Part shown: one piece after another, positions 25,926 through 35,919 of the stretch
How the letters are laid out: every line of letters starts with the position of its first letter
Numbering within the stretch: position 1 is the stretch's first letter
The notes under the pieces: model-generated
The model's database searches: none
What the model was told of the DNA's origin: nothing
What the model saw: the letters and a program-made list of their open reading frames with translations, nothing else
Source of the DNA: Pseudomonas cavernicola
GTDB taxonomy: Bacteria; Pseudomonadota; Gammaproteobacteria; Pseudomonadales; Pseudomonadaceae
Assembly (NCBI RefSeq): GCF_003596405.1
Contig: NZ_QYUR01000002.1
Location: 2,682,501 to 2,746,500 of the forward strand
DNA length: 64,000 nt
Reading direction: 5' to 3'
Translations under genes and position numbers: made by a program

Positions 25926-28772
25926 ATGGCGCAGCAGTATGAACCGGGGCAACGCTGGATTAGTGACAGCGAAGCGGAGTTGGGCTTGGGAACCATCCTG
26001 GTACAGGACGGCCGCATGCTCACCGTGCTCTACCCGGCCACTGGCGAGACCCGCCAATATGCGACGCGCAATGCTCCGCTGACCCGTGTGCGCTTCTCCC
26101 CGGGCGATGAGATCACCCACTTCGAAGGCTGGAAGCTGACGGTTCAGGAAGTCGATGACATCGACGGCCTGCTGGTCTATCACGGCCTCAACGGACAGCA
26201 CACAACCGTCAGCCTGCCGGAAACCCAGCTGTCCAACTTTATTCAATTCCGTCTGGCCAGCGACCGCCTGTTCGCCGGCCAGATCGACCCGCTGCCCTGG
26301 TTCGCCCTGCGCTACCACACCCTCGAACACACCAGTCGCCAGTTGCAATCATCGCTCTGGGGCCTGGGTGGCGTGCGTGCCCAACCGATTGCGCATCAGT
26401 TGCATATCGCTCGCGAAGTGGCCGACCGCATCGCCCCGCGGGTATTGCTGGCTGACGAAGTCGGCCTGGGCAAAACCATCGAAGCCGGTTTCGTTATCCA
26501 CCGCCAATTGCTCTCCGGACGTGCCAGCCGGGTGTTGATCCTGGTGCCGGAAAACCTCCAGCACCAGTGGCTGGTGGAGATGCGCCGGCGTTTCAACCTG
26601 GAAGTCGCCCTGTTCGACGCCGAACGGTTCATCGAAAGCGATGCCGACAACCCCTTCGAAGATTGCCAGTTGGCCCTGGTGGCCCTGGAATGGCTGTGCG
26701 AAGACGAGCGCGCGCAAGACGCACTGTTCGCCGCCGGCTGGGACCTGTTGGTAGTCGACGAAGCGCACCACCTGGTCTGGCACCCTGACCAAGCCAGCCC
26801 GCAATACGCACTGGTCGAGCAACTGGCCGAAGTCATCCCTGGTGTGCTGCTGCTCACCGCTACACCTGAACAACTCGGTCAAGACAGCCACTTCGCCCGC
26901 CTGCGTCTGCTCGACCCGAACCGCTTCCACAACCTCGACGCCTTCCGTGCCGAAAGCGCCAACTACCGGCCGGTCGCCGAAGCGGTGCAGGAATTGCTCG
27001 ATAAGGGACGCCTCTCACCTGAGGCGCACCAGACCATTCACAACTTCCTCGGCGCCGAAGGCGAGACGTTGCTCGCCGCCGTCAACGCTGGCGACAGCGA
27101 AGCTTCGCCCCGCCTGGTTCGCGAACTGCTCGATCGCCACGGCACCGGCCGCCTGTTGTTCCGCAATACGCGCGCCGCCGTACAAGGCTTCCCCGAGCGC
27201 GAGCTGCACCCCTACCCGCTGGAAAACCCGGACCAGTACTTGGAACTACCGCTCGGTGAGCACGCCGACCTCTATCCGGAAGTCAGCTATCAGGCGCAGC
27301 CGGAGACCAGCGAGGAAGAGCGCTGGTGGCGCTTCGACCCGCGCGTCGACTGGCTGATCGACACCCTGAAGATGCTCAAACGGGTCAAAGTGCTGGTGAT
27401 CTGCGCCCACGCGGAAACCGCAATGGATCTGGAAGACGCCCTGCGCGTGCGCTCCGGCATTCCAGCCACGGTGTTCCATGAAGGCATGAACATCCTTGAA
27501 CGCGACCGCGCCGCTGCCTACTTCGCCGACGAGGAGTTCGGAGCCCAAGTGCTGATCTGCTCCGAAATCGGCAGTGAGGGTCGCAACTTCCAGTTCTCCC
27601 ACCATCTGGTGTTGTTCGACCTGCCATCGCACCCGGACCTGCTCGAACAGCGCATCGGCCGTCTCGACCGGATCGGCCAGAAACACACCATTCAGTTGCA
27701 CGTGCCCTATCTGGAAAGCAGTCCGCAAGAGCGCCTGTTCCAGTGGTACCACCAGGCGCTGAACGCGTTCCAGGCGACCTGCCCGACCGGCAACGCCCTG
27801 CAGCACCAGTTCGGCCCACGCCTGCTGCCGCTGCTGGAAAGTGGCGATGACGACGAGTGGCAAGCCCTGGTCGATGAAGCCAAAGCCGAGCGCGAACGCC
27901 TTGAAGGCGAGCTGCACGCTGGGCGTGACCGTCTGCTCGAACTCAATTCCGGCGGCGCCGGTGAAGGCGAAACGCTGGTCGAAGCGATTCACGAGCAAGA
28001 CGACGAATTTGCCCTGCCGATCTATATGGAAGAGTTGTTCGAGGCCTTCGGCATCGACAGCGAAGACCATTCGGAAAACGCCCTGATACTGCGCCCCAGC
28101 GAGAAAATGCTCGACGCCAGCTTCCCGCTTGGCGACGACGAAGGCGTGACCATCACCTACGACCGTAATCAGGCGCTATCGCGCGAGGACATGCAGTTCC
28201 TCACCTGGGAACACCCGATGGTGCAAGGCGGCATGGATCTGGTGCGCTCCGGTTCGATGGGTAACACCGCAGTGGCGCTGATCAAGAACAAGGCGCTGAA
28301 ACCCGGCACCGTGCTGCTCGAACTGCTCTACGTCAGCGAAGTGGTCGCCCCGCGCGCCCTGCAACTGGGGCGCTACCTGCCGCCAGCGGCGCTCCGCTGC
28401 CTGCTGGACAGCAGCGGCAACGACCTGGCGAGCAAGGTGTCGTTTGAAAAGCTCAACGAGCAACTGGAGACTGTGCCCCGCGCCAGCGCCAACAAGTTCG
28501 TGCAGGCGCAGCGCGATTCGCTGAACCCGCAAATCAATGCCGCTGAAGCGAAGATCAGCCCACGGCATGCCGAACGTGTCGCCGAAGCCAAGCGTCGTCT
28601 GGCTGCGGATACTGAGGAAGAGTTGGCCCGCTTGACCGCGCTGCAAGCCGTCAACCCGAGCGTGCGTGACAGCGAGCTGGAAACCCTGCGCAAGCAGCGC
28701 GAGCAAGGCCTGGCCATGCTCGACAAAGCCGCCCTGCGCCTGGAGGCCATTCGCGTGTTGGTGGCGGGCTAA
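25926..28772 (+). CDS. rapA: RNA polymerase-associated ATPase RapA
   Basis: A 948-aa Swi2/Snf2-type ATPase, the full size of E. coli RapA (968 aa). The N-terminal tandem Tudor-like domain is at about 1-110 ([19 protein letters not shown]). Walker A DEVGLGKT is at 177-184, the DEAHH box starts at Asp278, and motif VI reads [14 protein letters not shown] RapA-specific C-terminal region follows, ending in a coiled-coil. RapA binds core RNA polymerase and helps it recycle after termination, especially at high salt. GGGAGA lies before the ATG. The gene is monocistronic, followed by a repeat and a strong terminator. Confidence 0.96.
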   Translation: MAQQYEPGQRWISDSEAELGLGTILVQDGRMLTVLYPATGETRQYATRNAPLTRVRFSPGDEITHFEGWKLTVQEVDDIDGLLVYHGLNGQHTTVSLPETQLSNFIQFRLASDRLFAGQIDPLPWFALRYHTLEHTSRQLQSSLWGLGGVRAQPIAHQLHIAREVADRIAPRVLLADEVGLGKTIEAGFVIHRQLLSGRASRVLILVPENLQHQWLVEMRRRFNLEVALFDAERFIESDADNPFEDCQLALVALEWLCEDERAQDALFAAGWDLLVVDEAHHLVWHPDQASPQYALVEQLAEVIPGVLLLTATPEQLGQDSHFARLRLLDPNRFHNLDAFRAESANYRPVAEAVQELLDKGRLSPEAHQTIHNFLGAEGETLLAAVNAGDSEASPRLVRELLDRHGTGRLLFRNTRAAVQGFPERELHPYPLENPDQYLELPLGEHADLYPEVSYQAQPETSEEERWWRFDPRVDWLIDTLKMLKRVKVLVICAHAETAMDLEDALRVRSGIPATVFHEGMNILERDRAAAYFADEEFGAQVLICSEIGSEGRNFQFSHHLVLFDLPSHPDLLEQRIGRLDRIGQKHTIQLHVPYLESSPQERLFQWYHQALNAFQATCPTGNALQHQFGPRLLPLLESGDDDEWQALVDEAKAERERLEGELHAGRDRLLELNSGGAGEGETLVEAIHEQDDEFALPIYMEELFEAFGIDSEDHSENALILRPSEKMLDASFPLGDDEGVTITYDRNQALSREDMQFLTWEHPMVQGGMDLVRSGSMGNTAVALIKNKALKPGTVLLELLYVSEVVAPRALQLGRYLPPAALRCLLDSSGNDLASKVSFEKLNEQLETVPRASANKFVQAQRDSLNPQINAAEAKISPRHAERVAEAKRRLAADTEEELARLTALQAVNPSVRDSELETLRKQREQGLAMLDKAALRLEAIRVLVAG

Positions 28773-28800
28773 ACGCGTTTTTGCAGGGCGCACGTTAACG

Positions 28801-28902
28801 GTAGGGTGGGTTAGCCGCAGGCGTAACCCACCGCCCAGCCGGTAAACGGCGAGGCCTGGCCCCCTTGGCGGGTTACGCCGCTACGCGGCTAACCCACCCT
28901 AC
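28801..28902. repeat. large palindromic intergenic repeat (18-bp inverted ends)
   Basis: GTAGGGTGGGTTAGCCGC (28801-28818) returns as its exact reverse complement at 28885-28902. Inner arms GCGTAACCCACC and GGCGGGTTACGCC can pair as well. A shorter relative lies at 3217-3250. It looks like a mobile palindromic repeat inserted between rapA and the terminator. Confidence 0.8.
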
Positions 28903-28936
28903 AACGACCAGGCCCGCAGATGCGGGCCTGGTCGTT
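28903..28936. terminator. bidirectional terminator between rapA and the MFS gene
   Basis: Near-perfect hairpin AACGACCAGGCCCGCA (28903-28918) / TGCGGGCCTGGTCGTT (28921-28936), flanked by short A and T tracts. It serves convergent rapA and MFS transcripts. Confidence 0.75.
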
Positions 28937-28949
28937 TCTGGCGAGTAGC

Positions 28950-30275
28950 TCAGGCCACGGTCTCGGCCATCGCCTGACGCATGTTTGCCGCATCGCGACT
29001 GAAACAGCGGGAGGCCTGGAACAACGAGAGCATGGTGAGGAACAACGCCACCGGGATCAGGTACATCGCGTCGTGCAAACCAACCGCCTTGAACGCCTCG
29101 CTCATCTCGGTCGCGCCGGCGGCATACATCGCCGAATGGGCAAAATGATCGGATAGCAGTCCAACCACCACTGGTCCCAGGCCACCACCGAGCAGGTACA
29201 AACCGGCAAAGAAAAGTGCCATGGCAGTCGCACGCAAACGCGGCTCCACCACATCCTGAATCGCTGTATAGACACAGGTGTAAAAGTTGTAAGCGAACAA
29301 CCAGCCGATGCTGAACACGGCAACAAACACACCAATGGTGGTCTGCCCCATCAGCAAGGCGTAAGCCGTGGCCAACGCCGCGACGAGCATCGACCCGGCG
29401 CCGAACATCAGCCGACCTCGTTCGGACCGCTGGTGTAAATGATCGGCAATCCAGCCGCCCAACGTCAGGCCAACTAGACCAGTCAGGCCGACAATCACCC
29501 CAGTCGCCACCGCCGCCTGTCCCAACGGCAGCAGGAAGTAGCGCTGCAACATCGGCACCATGAACGAGTTACAGGCGTAGGTGGCGAAGTTAAAGGTCAG
29601 CCCGGCGACCACCAGCCACCAAAAGGTGCGGATTGTCAGCACCCGCCGCAGTGGCCGATCGACCGCTGCTACCGCCACCTGCACCGTCTCCGCCGCACCC
29701 CGTTGCGGCTCGCGGATAAAGAACATAAACAGCGCGAGAGTCACACCGGGCACCGCAGCGATAAAAAACGGCGCGCGCCAACTGCCAAAGGCTTCAACCA
29801 TCGCCCCAATAGTGAAGTAAGCCAGCAGCAGGCCGATCGGTAAGCCAAGCATGAAAATGCCCATCGCCCGCGCCCGCTTGTGCGCCGGGAAGAGATCGCC
29901 AATCAGCGAATTGGCCGCTGGTGCGTAGCTGGCTTCACCAATGCCAACGCCCATGCGCACCAGCAGAAAGCTCCAGAAGTTCCAGGCCAGACCATTCACC
30001 GCGGTCAACCCGCTCCACGCCACCAAACCCCAGCCCATGATTTTGCGCCGCGCGCCAGTATCGGCCAGACGCCCCAACGGTACGCCGGCTATGGCATACA
30101 CAATGGTGAAGGCAGTGCCGATCAGACCGATTTGGAAATCGCTGAGGCTCCACTCCAGACGGATCGGTTCAATGATGATGGCCGGGATGGTGCGGTCGAA
30201 GAAGTTGAACAGGTTGGCGAGAAATAGCAGGAACAAAATGCGCCAGGCATTGGCTGCTTGCGGGGCTTGCTGCAT
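28950..30275 (-). CDS. MFS transporter (Spinster-like)
   Basis: A 441-aa major facilitator protein with twelve predicted helices. The A-loop motif GVPLGRLADTGARRKI, the helix-4/5 LVRMGVGIGEASYAPAANSLI and the N-terminal NLFNFFDRTIPAIIIEPI are typical of the Spinster-related MFS carriers (YnfM/Spns group), several of which are annotated in Proteobacteria without known substrate. The start at 30275 has GAGAG about 8 nt upstream; the open frame continues upstream with non-hydrophobic sequence and is rejected. It is divergent from the MHYT-GGDEF-EAL gene and convergent with rapA. Substrate unknown. Confidence 0.85.
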   Translation of the reverse strand: MQQAPQAANAWRILFLLFLANLFNFFDRTIPAIIIEPIRLEWSLSDFQIGLIGTAFTIVYAIAGVPLGRLADTGARRKIMGWGLVAWSGLTAVNGLAWNFWSFLLVRMGVGIGEASYAPAANSLIGDLFPAHKRARAMGIFMLGLPIGLLLAYFTIGAMVEAFGSWRAPFFIAAVPGVTLALFMFFIREPQRGAAETVQVAVAAVDRPLRRVLTIRTFWWLVVAGLTFNFATYACNSFMVPMLQRYFLLPLGQAAVATGVIVGLTGLVGLTLGGWIADHLHQRSERGRLMFGAGSMLVAALATAYALLMGQTTIGVFVAVFSIGWLFAYNFYTCVYTAIQDVVEPRLRATAMALFFAGLYLLGGGLGPVVVGLLSDHFAHSAMYAAGATEMSEAFKAVGLHDAMYLIPVALFLTMLSLFQASRCFSRDAANMRQAMAETVA

Positions 30276-30665
30276 GGATCGGGCTCTCTTGTTGTTCTTA
30301 ACTGGCTCTCTACACCGCAGAACTACCTGGGTAGCCGTTGGAGCAAACCGTTGAGTCTGCAATCTAGAGCCTTCGCCGCGGTCTGTCTGCGACCATTCGC
30401 CACATCTATGTAAGAGCATGCTACAGCGCAGGCAAAGCCCCCCGACCGTTTGACGGCTAAGCTAATGCCCCAGCGCCTTTACCGATGCCGAATGGCTGCC
30501 GAGAACGCGTTAGATCGACTGGGAATTGTCACAATCGCCAGTTGTTTGGCGCCACCAGCCCGTCAAAACTTGCAAAATCTGCGCACCCTCTATACTGATG
30601 CCAAATTGCCACAATCCCTGCCGCCAGGAAGGTGCTGGCCGCAACACTTCAGGAGCATGCGTGCT
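30276..30665. promoter_or_regulatory. divergent upstream region of the MFS and NbdA-like genes
   Basis: A 390-bp gap. The frame of the NbdA-like gene stays open through part of it, but its composition and lack of similarity argue against coding. It includes repeats of the form TTGTCACAATCG and ATTGCCACAATCC near 30525 and 30604. No perfect FNR-type box is visible. It should hold both divergent promoters. Confidence 0.35.
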
Positions 30666-32834
30666 ATGGATTGGCTGGGCTTGAATTTTATCTCTGAACT
30701 GCCAGCTGGCGGGCAGCTCATCCTCCAGTGCAGCTACAGCCCCTTGCTGGTGCTCCTGGCCTACGTGGTCGCCTCGGCCGCCAGCTTTACCGCCCTTAAC
30801 CTAGCGGAACGCGTGGGCCACGCCGAACGCCGCGGTGCACGACTGATGTGGCGCTGGGTCGGCGCTTTCTGCCTAGCCGGCGGTATCTGGTCCATGCACT
30901 TCATTGGCATGCTGGCCTTCCAGGCTCCGGTCCCGATCCACTACGACCTCCCGACCACCGCCGCCTCGCTGTTGATCGTCTTCATCGCCGCGTTGCTGGC
31001 TATGCACACACTTGGCCACGAGCACTTGCGTCCGTCTCAGTACTTGCTCGCAGCCCTGTGCATCGGCCTCGGCATTGCCGCCATGCACTACAGCGGCATG
31101 GCTGCAATACGCTCCCCCGCCAGCCAGTATTACCAGCCCTGGCTGTTCGCCCTGTCGATCCTGATTGCCATCTCCACCAGCCTTATTGCCCTGCTGCTGG
31201 CCCTGTACTTCCGCAATGGCGATGGTTTTTTCCACCAGATGCTGAAATACCTGGCCAGCCTAGTGATGGGCGCAGCCATCGTCTCCATGCACTTCACCGG
31301 CATGTGGTCACTGAATCTGGTGGCTCCACTTGGCACCCCTTTACAGCTACAACCCGCCGAAAACAGCCTACAACTGGGTCTGACCATCGGCCTGATCGCG
31401 CTGCTGATCATCGCTAGCGGCCTCAGCGCGGCCTGGGCGGACAGAAAGCTGGAGAGCAAGGAGCGCGACTTGGTCCGAGTTAACGCCCTGCTCAGCCAAC
31501 TCGACCACGCCCGCGCATCACTGCAGCAAGCCGCCCACTATGATGCGCTGACCGACCTCCTCAATCGCCGCGGCTTCAACCAGGTTTTCGCGGAAAAGCT
31601 GCAAGAGCATATCCAGTGCAACGAGGCTCTGGCGGTGATGTTTCTCGATATCGATCACTTCAAACGGATCAACGACAGCCTCGGTCACGATGCCGGAGAC
31701 GAAATGCTCAAGGTGGTCGCCGAACGTATCCGCAGCACCGTGCGCGATCACGATGTAATCGCCCGCCTCGGTGGCGATGAGTTCTGCATCCTGGTCAGCC
31801 TGCGCAGTGGCGATGAGGCACGGCAACTGGCGCACAGGGTGATGGAGAAGATGAAAGACCCGATTGCGCTGTTTGGACGCAGCTTGGTGATGACCACCAG
31901 CATCGGCATCAGCCTACTCCCGGAAGACGGACAAACCTGCGAGGAACTGCTAAAACATGCGGATCTGGCGCTCTATCAGTCCAAAGGCAGCGGGCGCAAC
32001 AATCTGCACTTCTTCAGTGCGCACCTGAAATCCAAGGTTTCCCTCGAGCTGCAACTGGAAGAGGAACTGCATGACGCGCTGCTGAAAGACAATGGCCTGC
32101 AACTCTACTACCAGCCGATTCTCGACCTGCACAGCGGCCAGCTCAGCAAGCTGGAAGCCCTGGTGCGCTGGCACCATCCGCAGCATGGCCTGCTATCGCC
32201 GGATCGCTTTATTGGCATCGCCGAAGCCAACGGCTTCATCGCCGAGCTGGATGCCTGGGTACTACGCCGCGCCTGCCACGACCTCAAGCTGCTGGGTGAA
32301 ACAGGTTTTGCCGAGCTGAAAATCGCGGTGAACTGCTCGGCGCTCAACCTCGGCCGCGATGAGCTCGTTCAGGAGGTACAGGACGCCCTACTGAGCACCG
32401 GCGTACAGCCCCGACGACTGGAGCTGGAGGTCACTGAGAACGCCCTAATGGGCAACATCAACCGCGCTGCGGAGCTGCTACAGCAGCTCCGCAGCCTTGG
32501 CGTATCGCTCTCGATCGACGATTTTGGCACTGGTTACTCATCGCTGGCCTATTTGCGGCGCCTGCCGCTGGACACTCTGAAGATCGACCGATCTTTCGTC
32601 CAAGACATCCCGGAATTCCAGCAGGGCATGGACATCGTTCAGGCAATTATCGGCATGGCCCACACTTTGAAACTCAAGGTGGTCGCCGAAGGCGTGGAAA
32701 CACCGCAACAGCTGGAGTTTTTACGTGAGCATGGCTGCGACTTCATTCAGGGCTATCTGCTTAGCCGGCCGCTGCCACTGCCGGTGCTACGCGACTTGCT
32801 ACACCGTTTCAGCACGACGCCAATGAGTGCCTGA
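30666..32834 (+). CDS. nbdA: membrane c-di-GMP enzyme with MHYT, GGDEF and EAL domains (NbdA-like)
   Basis: A 722-aa protein. The N-terminal MHYT sensor (about residues 20-240) shows the repeats MHFIGM, MHYSGM and MHFTGM on seven helices and is thought to bind copper or sense gases. The GGDEF motif (369-373) is intact, with the inhibitory I-site RDHD at 360-363. The EAL motif is at 497-499, with the conserved NCSALNL, EVTENALMG, DDFGTGYSSL and EGVET. The start at 30666 is preferred because AGGAG is 10 nt upstream; an ATG at 30657 is too close. By gene order it matches P. aeruginosa PA3311 (NbdA, nitric-oxide-induced biofilm dispersion). Both activities may be functional here. Confidence 0.88.
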   Translation: MDWLGLNFISELPAGGQLILQCSYSPLLVLLAYVVASAASFTALNLAERVGHAERRGARLMWRWVGAFCLAGGIWSMHFIGMLAFQAPVPIHYDLPTTAASLLIVFIAALLAMHTLGHEHLRPSQYLLAALCIGLGIAAMHYSGMAAIRSPASQYYQPWLFALSILIAISTSLIALLLALYFRNGDGFFHQMLKYLASLVMGAAIVSMHFTGMWSLNLVAPLGTPLQLQPAENSLQLGLTIGLIALLIIASGLSAAWADRKLESKERDLVRVNALLSQLDHARASLQQAAHYDALTDLLNRRGFNQVFAEKLQEHIQCNEALAVMFLDIDHFKRINDSLGHDAGDEMLKVVAERIRSTVRDHDVIARLGGDEFCILVSLRSGDEARQLAHRVMEKMKDPIALFGRSLVMTTSIGISLLPEDGQTCEELLKHADLALYQSKGSGRNNLHFFSAHLKSKVSLELQLEEELHDALLKDNGLQLYYQPILDLHSGQLSKLEALVRWHHPQHGLLSPDRFIGIAEANGFIAELDAWVLRRACHDLKLLGETGFAELKIAVNCSALNLGRDELVQEVQDALLSTGVQPRRLELEVTENALMGNINRAAELLQQLRSLGVSLSIDDFGTGYSSLAYLRRLPLDTLKIDRSFVQDIPEFQQGMDIVQAIIGMAHTLKLKVVAEGVETPQQLEFLREHGCDFIQGYLLSRPLPLPVLRDLLHRFSTTPMSA

Positions 32835-32920
32835 ACCGGCACACGCTAGCAACTGACCCAGGGCCATCCTCGACGATCACGGCAAAATGCCGTCCCTAGA
32901 CTTCAGCGCACCGCATGCCC

Positions 32921-33697
32921 CTACCGCCGCCAGAGCGCTAGCCAGCCAAGCGAGTCCTGACTGGTGCTACTCGGCCGATACTCTGCCGCCAGCCAACCGC
33001 TATAGCCTATCGCCGCCAGCGCCCTCTGTACCGCACTGAAATCCAGCTGCCCGCTACCCGGCTCAGCACGACCCGGACAATCGGCGAACTGCACATGGCC
33101 TATCCGCCCCGCCAACAGCTGAATACCCGCAGTCAGATCCAGCCCTTGCCGGGCCATATGGTAGAGATCGAACTGCGCCGCACAATTGGGGTGATCGACC
33201 GCACGCAACAGCTCATCCAGTTGCTGTGGCGTATTGATCAGAAATCCCGGCATATCCAGCGGATTAATTGCCTCACACAGTACGCGGACACCCGACGACT
33301 GAAACGCCTCGGCGGCGCAGCGTAGATTGTCGACCAGGGTAGCCATTGCCTGTTCGCGCCCGCAGCCCTCGACCAGCCGCCCAGGCAGTACGTTGACGCA
33401 TGCAGGGCGCACCACGGCGGCATAGGCCATCGCTTGCTCCAGTGCGGCCTTGAACTCGGCCTGGCGCGAAGGCACAGCGGCCAGCCCAGCGCCACCGTCC
33501 AGCAAATCCCCCGCAGGCAGGTTGATTAGCACCAGCGGCATACTCGCTGCCGCCAAGGCCGCGCTCAGCTCGGCAGCCTGCACCTCGTAGGGAAACTGGA
33601 CTTCCACCCCATCAAAGCCCGCCTCAGCCGCCGCGGCGACCCGCTGCAGCAACGGCAGCTCGGTAAACAGTAGGGACAGATTGGCGGCAATCTTCAC
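32921..33697 (-). CDS. hydroxypyruvate isomerase family TIM-barrel protein
   Basis: A 258-aa xylose-isomerase-like TIM barrel of the hydroxypyruvate isomerase/OtnI type. It opens MKIAANLSLLFTELPLLQRV with GFDGVEVQFPYE, and later has the metal-site segments CEAINPLDMPGF, FDLYHMARQG and HVQFADCPGRAEPGSG. It would interconvert hydroxypyruvate and tartronate semialdehyde or isomerise a related 2-keto acid. Its ATG overlaps the stop codon of the upstream dehydrogenase gene (ATGA), so the two enzymes work in one pathway, most simply glyoxylate/tartronate semialdehyde metabolism. No glyoxylate carboligase is adjacent, so OtnI-like 2-oxo-tetronate isomerase is an alternative. Confidence 0.82.
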   Translation of the reverse strand: MKIAANLSLLFTELPLLQRVAAAAEAGFDGVEVQFPYEVQAAELSAALAAASMPLVLINLPAGDLLDGGAGLAAVPSRQAEFKAALEQAMAYAAVVRPACVNVLPGRLVEGCGREQAMATLVDNLRCAAEAFQSSGVRVLCEAINPLDMPGFLINTPQQLDELLRAVDHPNCAAQFDLYHMARQGLDLTAGIQLLAGRIGHVQFADCPGRAEPGSGQLDFSAVQRALAAIGYSGWLAAEYRPSSTSQDSLGWLALWRR

Positions 33698-34587
33698 GAT
33701 TTCTCCTCTCGATACAGCTCTACCAGCGTCGCCGGATCGCGTTCGAGGTTGCCTTGGCTAGTGCCGTGCAGGCGCATCAACTGCGCCGCCAGGGCGCTCA
33801 GCGGCGTGGCCGAATCATGCTCGCGGGCGAGCTTTACGGCGGTATCGAGATCCTTCAGCAGCGTGCGGACGTGCCACTTGATCGGCTCAAAGCGACTTTC
33901 CGCCATCTGCGGGGCGAGAATCTGCAACGGTTTGGAGTCGGCAAAACCGCCAGCCAAGGCAGGTGCAAGCAAGCTGGCATCGACCCCGGACTTTTCTGCC
34001 AAAGCCATTACTTCTGCGATCACCAGCGCATTGCAGGCGACGATCATCTGGTTGCAGACCTTAGTGACCTGGCCCGCACCGACCGCCCCCATGCGCGTCA
34101 GGCGTTGGCCCAGGTTCAACAAAATCGGCCGCACCCGCTCCACGTCTTGCACGCGGCCGCCGGCCATGATCGTCAGCGTACCGGCCTCGGCGCCCAGGGT
34201 GCCGCCCGACACCGGCGCGTCCAACCAGTGCATGCCGGTGCGGCTTTCCAACTCAGCCGCCATCTCACGCGTGGCCGCCGGCTCCAGACTGGAGAAGTCC
34301 ACCAGCAGCTGCCCTGGTTTGGCGCCCTCGACCACCCCATCGGCACCGAACACGACCTTCTTTACCACCCGGGTATCGGCCAGGCAGAGCATCACCACAT
34401 CAGCCGCCTGACACAGTTCAGCCGGGCTGAACGCTTGCCGTGCACCGGCGGCAACCAGCGCCACGCATTTGTCTGGCGAACGGTTCCAGACTGTCAGCGG
34501 ATAACCGGCGGCGAGCAGGCGCTGGCACATCGGCAGGCCCATCAGACCAATGCCGGCAAAGGCGAGAGAGGGTAAAGCGGCGCTCAT
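33694..34587 (-). CDS. 3-hydroxyisobutyrate/tartronate semialdehyde reductase family protein
   Basis: A 297-aa beta-hydroxyacid dehydrogenase. The NAD(P)-binding Rossmann motif is FAGIGLMGLPMCQRLLAAGY, the substrate-binding stretch is DAPVSGGTLGAEAGTLTIM, and the catalytic Lys is in GQVTKVCNQMIV. The start MSAALPS (34587) has GGAG 6 nt upstream. With the coupled hydroxypyruvate isomerase-like gene, reduction of tartronate semialdehyde to glycerate (GarR/GlxR role) is the best guess; 3-hydroxyisobutyrate oxidation is the annotation usually given to the PAO1 homologue PA3312. The sequence does not separate the two. Confidence 0.83.
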   Translation of the reverse strand: MSAALPSLAFAGIGLMGLPMCQRLLAAGYPLTVWNRSPDKCVALVAAGARQAFSPAELCQAADVVMLCLADTRVVKKVVFGADGVVEGAKPGQLLVDFSSLEPAATREMAAELESRTGMHWLDAPVSGGTLGAEAGTLTIMAGGRVQDVERVRPILLNLGQRLTRMGAVGAGQVTKVCNQMIVACNALVIAEVMALAEKSGVDASLLAPALAGGFADSKPLQILAPQMAESRFEPIKWHVRTLLKDLDTAVKLAREHDSATPLSALAAQLMRLHGTSQGNLERDPATLVELYREEKS

Positions 34588-34629
34588 GCAAGTCTCCAGT
34601 ACCGGTGGCAAAGCTGCCATCTTAACGTT

Positions 34630-34700
34630 GTAGGCTGGGTAGAACCCGGCGAAACCCAGCTCATACACCGCTGGGTTTCACGTCGTTCCACCCAGCCTAC
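34630..34700. repeat. intergenic palindrome (GTAGGCTGGGT ends)
   Basis: GTAGGCTGGGT (34630-34640) returns as ACCCAGCCTAC (34690-34700), with GAAACCCAGC / GCTGGGTTTC pairing inside. A REP-type GCGGGCATGGCCCGCTCCTACG follows near 34727-34748. A related string occurs around 41250-41290. Confidence 0.65.
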
Positions 34701-34791
34701 GGTCTTCATTTACTCGTAAGGCTTTCGCGGGCATGGCCCGCTCCTACGAAGAGCAGTGGTCCGACTCGACACAAACCTTGCAGGCCGCCCT

Positions 34792-35157
34792 TCAATCGCC
34801 CCTCAGCAGACGATCAAGATCCACCGGTTCGCCAGAGTGGGCATGCAGCTTCGCGCGGATATCCTCGAACATCTCATCGAACTCTTTATGGTCACGCAGA
34901 ATCGGCCCAAAGCTCGGGTGCAGACCATGTTTGGCTGCGATACGCGTCGCTACGCTGGCGAAGTTGAAGGCGAAGTCACGGTGCAACTCAAACTCTTCTT
35001 CGAACGCCTTCCCCGCCACCTCACCGAGCATCCGGAAGTGCAGCAGCGCACCCTCTTTAGGGTCGTTGCGCACCTCGTAGTAGAGGTCGATGGAAAACTC
35101 CGGCTGCCCGGCCAAGCCAGGCAAACCCGCGCGATGCAGATGACCAGGTTCAAACAT
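34792..35157 (-). CDS. DUF5064 family protein
   Basis: A 121-aa soluble protein opening MFEPGHLHRAGLPG, with FSIDLYYEVRNDPKEGALLHFR, ELHRDFAFNFASVATRIAAKHG and an acidic/basic C-terminal helix. This is the DUF5064 pattern seen across Pseudomonas. AGGAG lies 7 nt before the ATG at 35157, which decides against the slightly longer frame. The function of the family is unknown. It stands alone, 145 bp from the DUF2288 gene on the same strand. Confidence 0.75.
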   Translation of the reverse strand: MFEPGHLHRAGLPGLAGQPEFSIDLYYEVRNDPKEGALLHFRMLGEVAGKAFEEEFELHRDFAFNFASVATRIAAKHGLHPSFGPILRDHKEFDEMFEDIRAKLHAHSGEPVDLDRLLRGD

Positions 35158-35302
35158 AACGGTGCTCCTAGGAATCAAGGAATCTCGGGGCTGTGCAGAA
35201 CTGAGCGGTTCGCGGCACAGGGCTGCTTCGCTGGCAGATTGAAGGTATCGGCAGACAGGCTCGTTCAGTCTAGCCTGCCCTTGTGCAACCGGGATGCCCT
35301 GG

Positions 35303-35620
35303 TCAGTGCAGCGACGGCCCTTCAGCTCGCTCCTGAATCAACACCCAGGGCGCCACCACCACCGCCCACAGCTTGGGGTCGCGTGCCAACAAGTCTTCGG
35401 CACGCCGCTCTTCGACCTTACTGACCTGCTCCGCCGCAAGCCAGGCCGCGACTTGCGCCTGGTCGTTCTGCGCCACAGCCAGTGCGACTTCGACCAAATC
35501 CATAGTCGCACTGACCCATAGCAAAGCACCGCGGGCGAAGAACGGTTGCAGTTCCTGCCAGCTAATCGGTGCCGTTTCTCCAAGCAGCTTGGCATAGAGG
35601 GTGCTAGGTTGTTCAGTCAT
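35303..35620 (-). CDS. DUF2288 family protein
   Basis: A 105-aa soluble protein: LYAKLLGETAPISWQELQPFF, ALLWVSATMDLVEVALAVAQND and a C-terminal LARDPKLWAVVVAPWVLIQER. This matches the DUF2288 pattern, a small helical family of unknown function common in Gammaproteobacteria. The ribosome site is weak. It is divergent from braC, with about 300 bp between. Confidence 0.75.
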   Translation of the reverse strand: MTEQPSTLYAKLLGETAPISWQELQPFFARGALLWVSATMDLVEVALAVAQNDQAQVAAWLAAEQVSKVEERRAEDLLARDPKLWAVVVAPWVLIQERAEGPSLH

Positions 35621-35919
35621 GGCATGCTCTGTTGTGAATGGCTATGTTGCAGACGGGCGCAATGATAGCTTCAGTCATCTTGCAGGCAAGCCGGCCTGAC
35701 GCCGATAGTCGGCTACAAGGCACGCCGTTTTTCTATACGTTTATTGCATTTAAGCGACATCGACCCTTTCATCCCTCCAGTAGCGGCTTTTCAAGGCACA
35801 AATCGGCGCTCTACACTGCACCGGTACAGTTGCCGGGGGTATGACCGGGCTTTTTTACCCGGTTCTGCAGCTTAGGCCGTCAGGACTAACAACAACGAAA
35901 ATCATAAGAGTGGAGCACT
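35621..35919 (+). promoter_or_regulatory. upstream region and leader of braC
   Basis: No gene. The region becomes AT-rich near 35720-35760 (TTTTTCTATACGTTTATTGC). A hairpin ACCGGG (35844-35849) / CCCGGT (35858-35863) with an A/T-rich loop precedes braC by about 55 bp, probably within the transcript leader. The braC ribosome site is GAGTGGAG. Confidence 0.4.
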
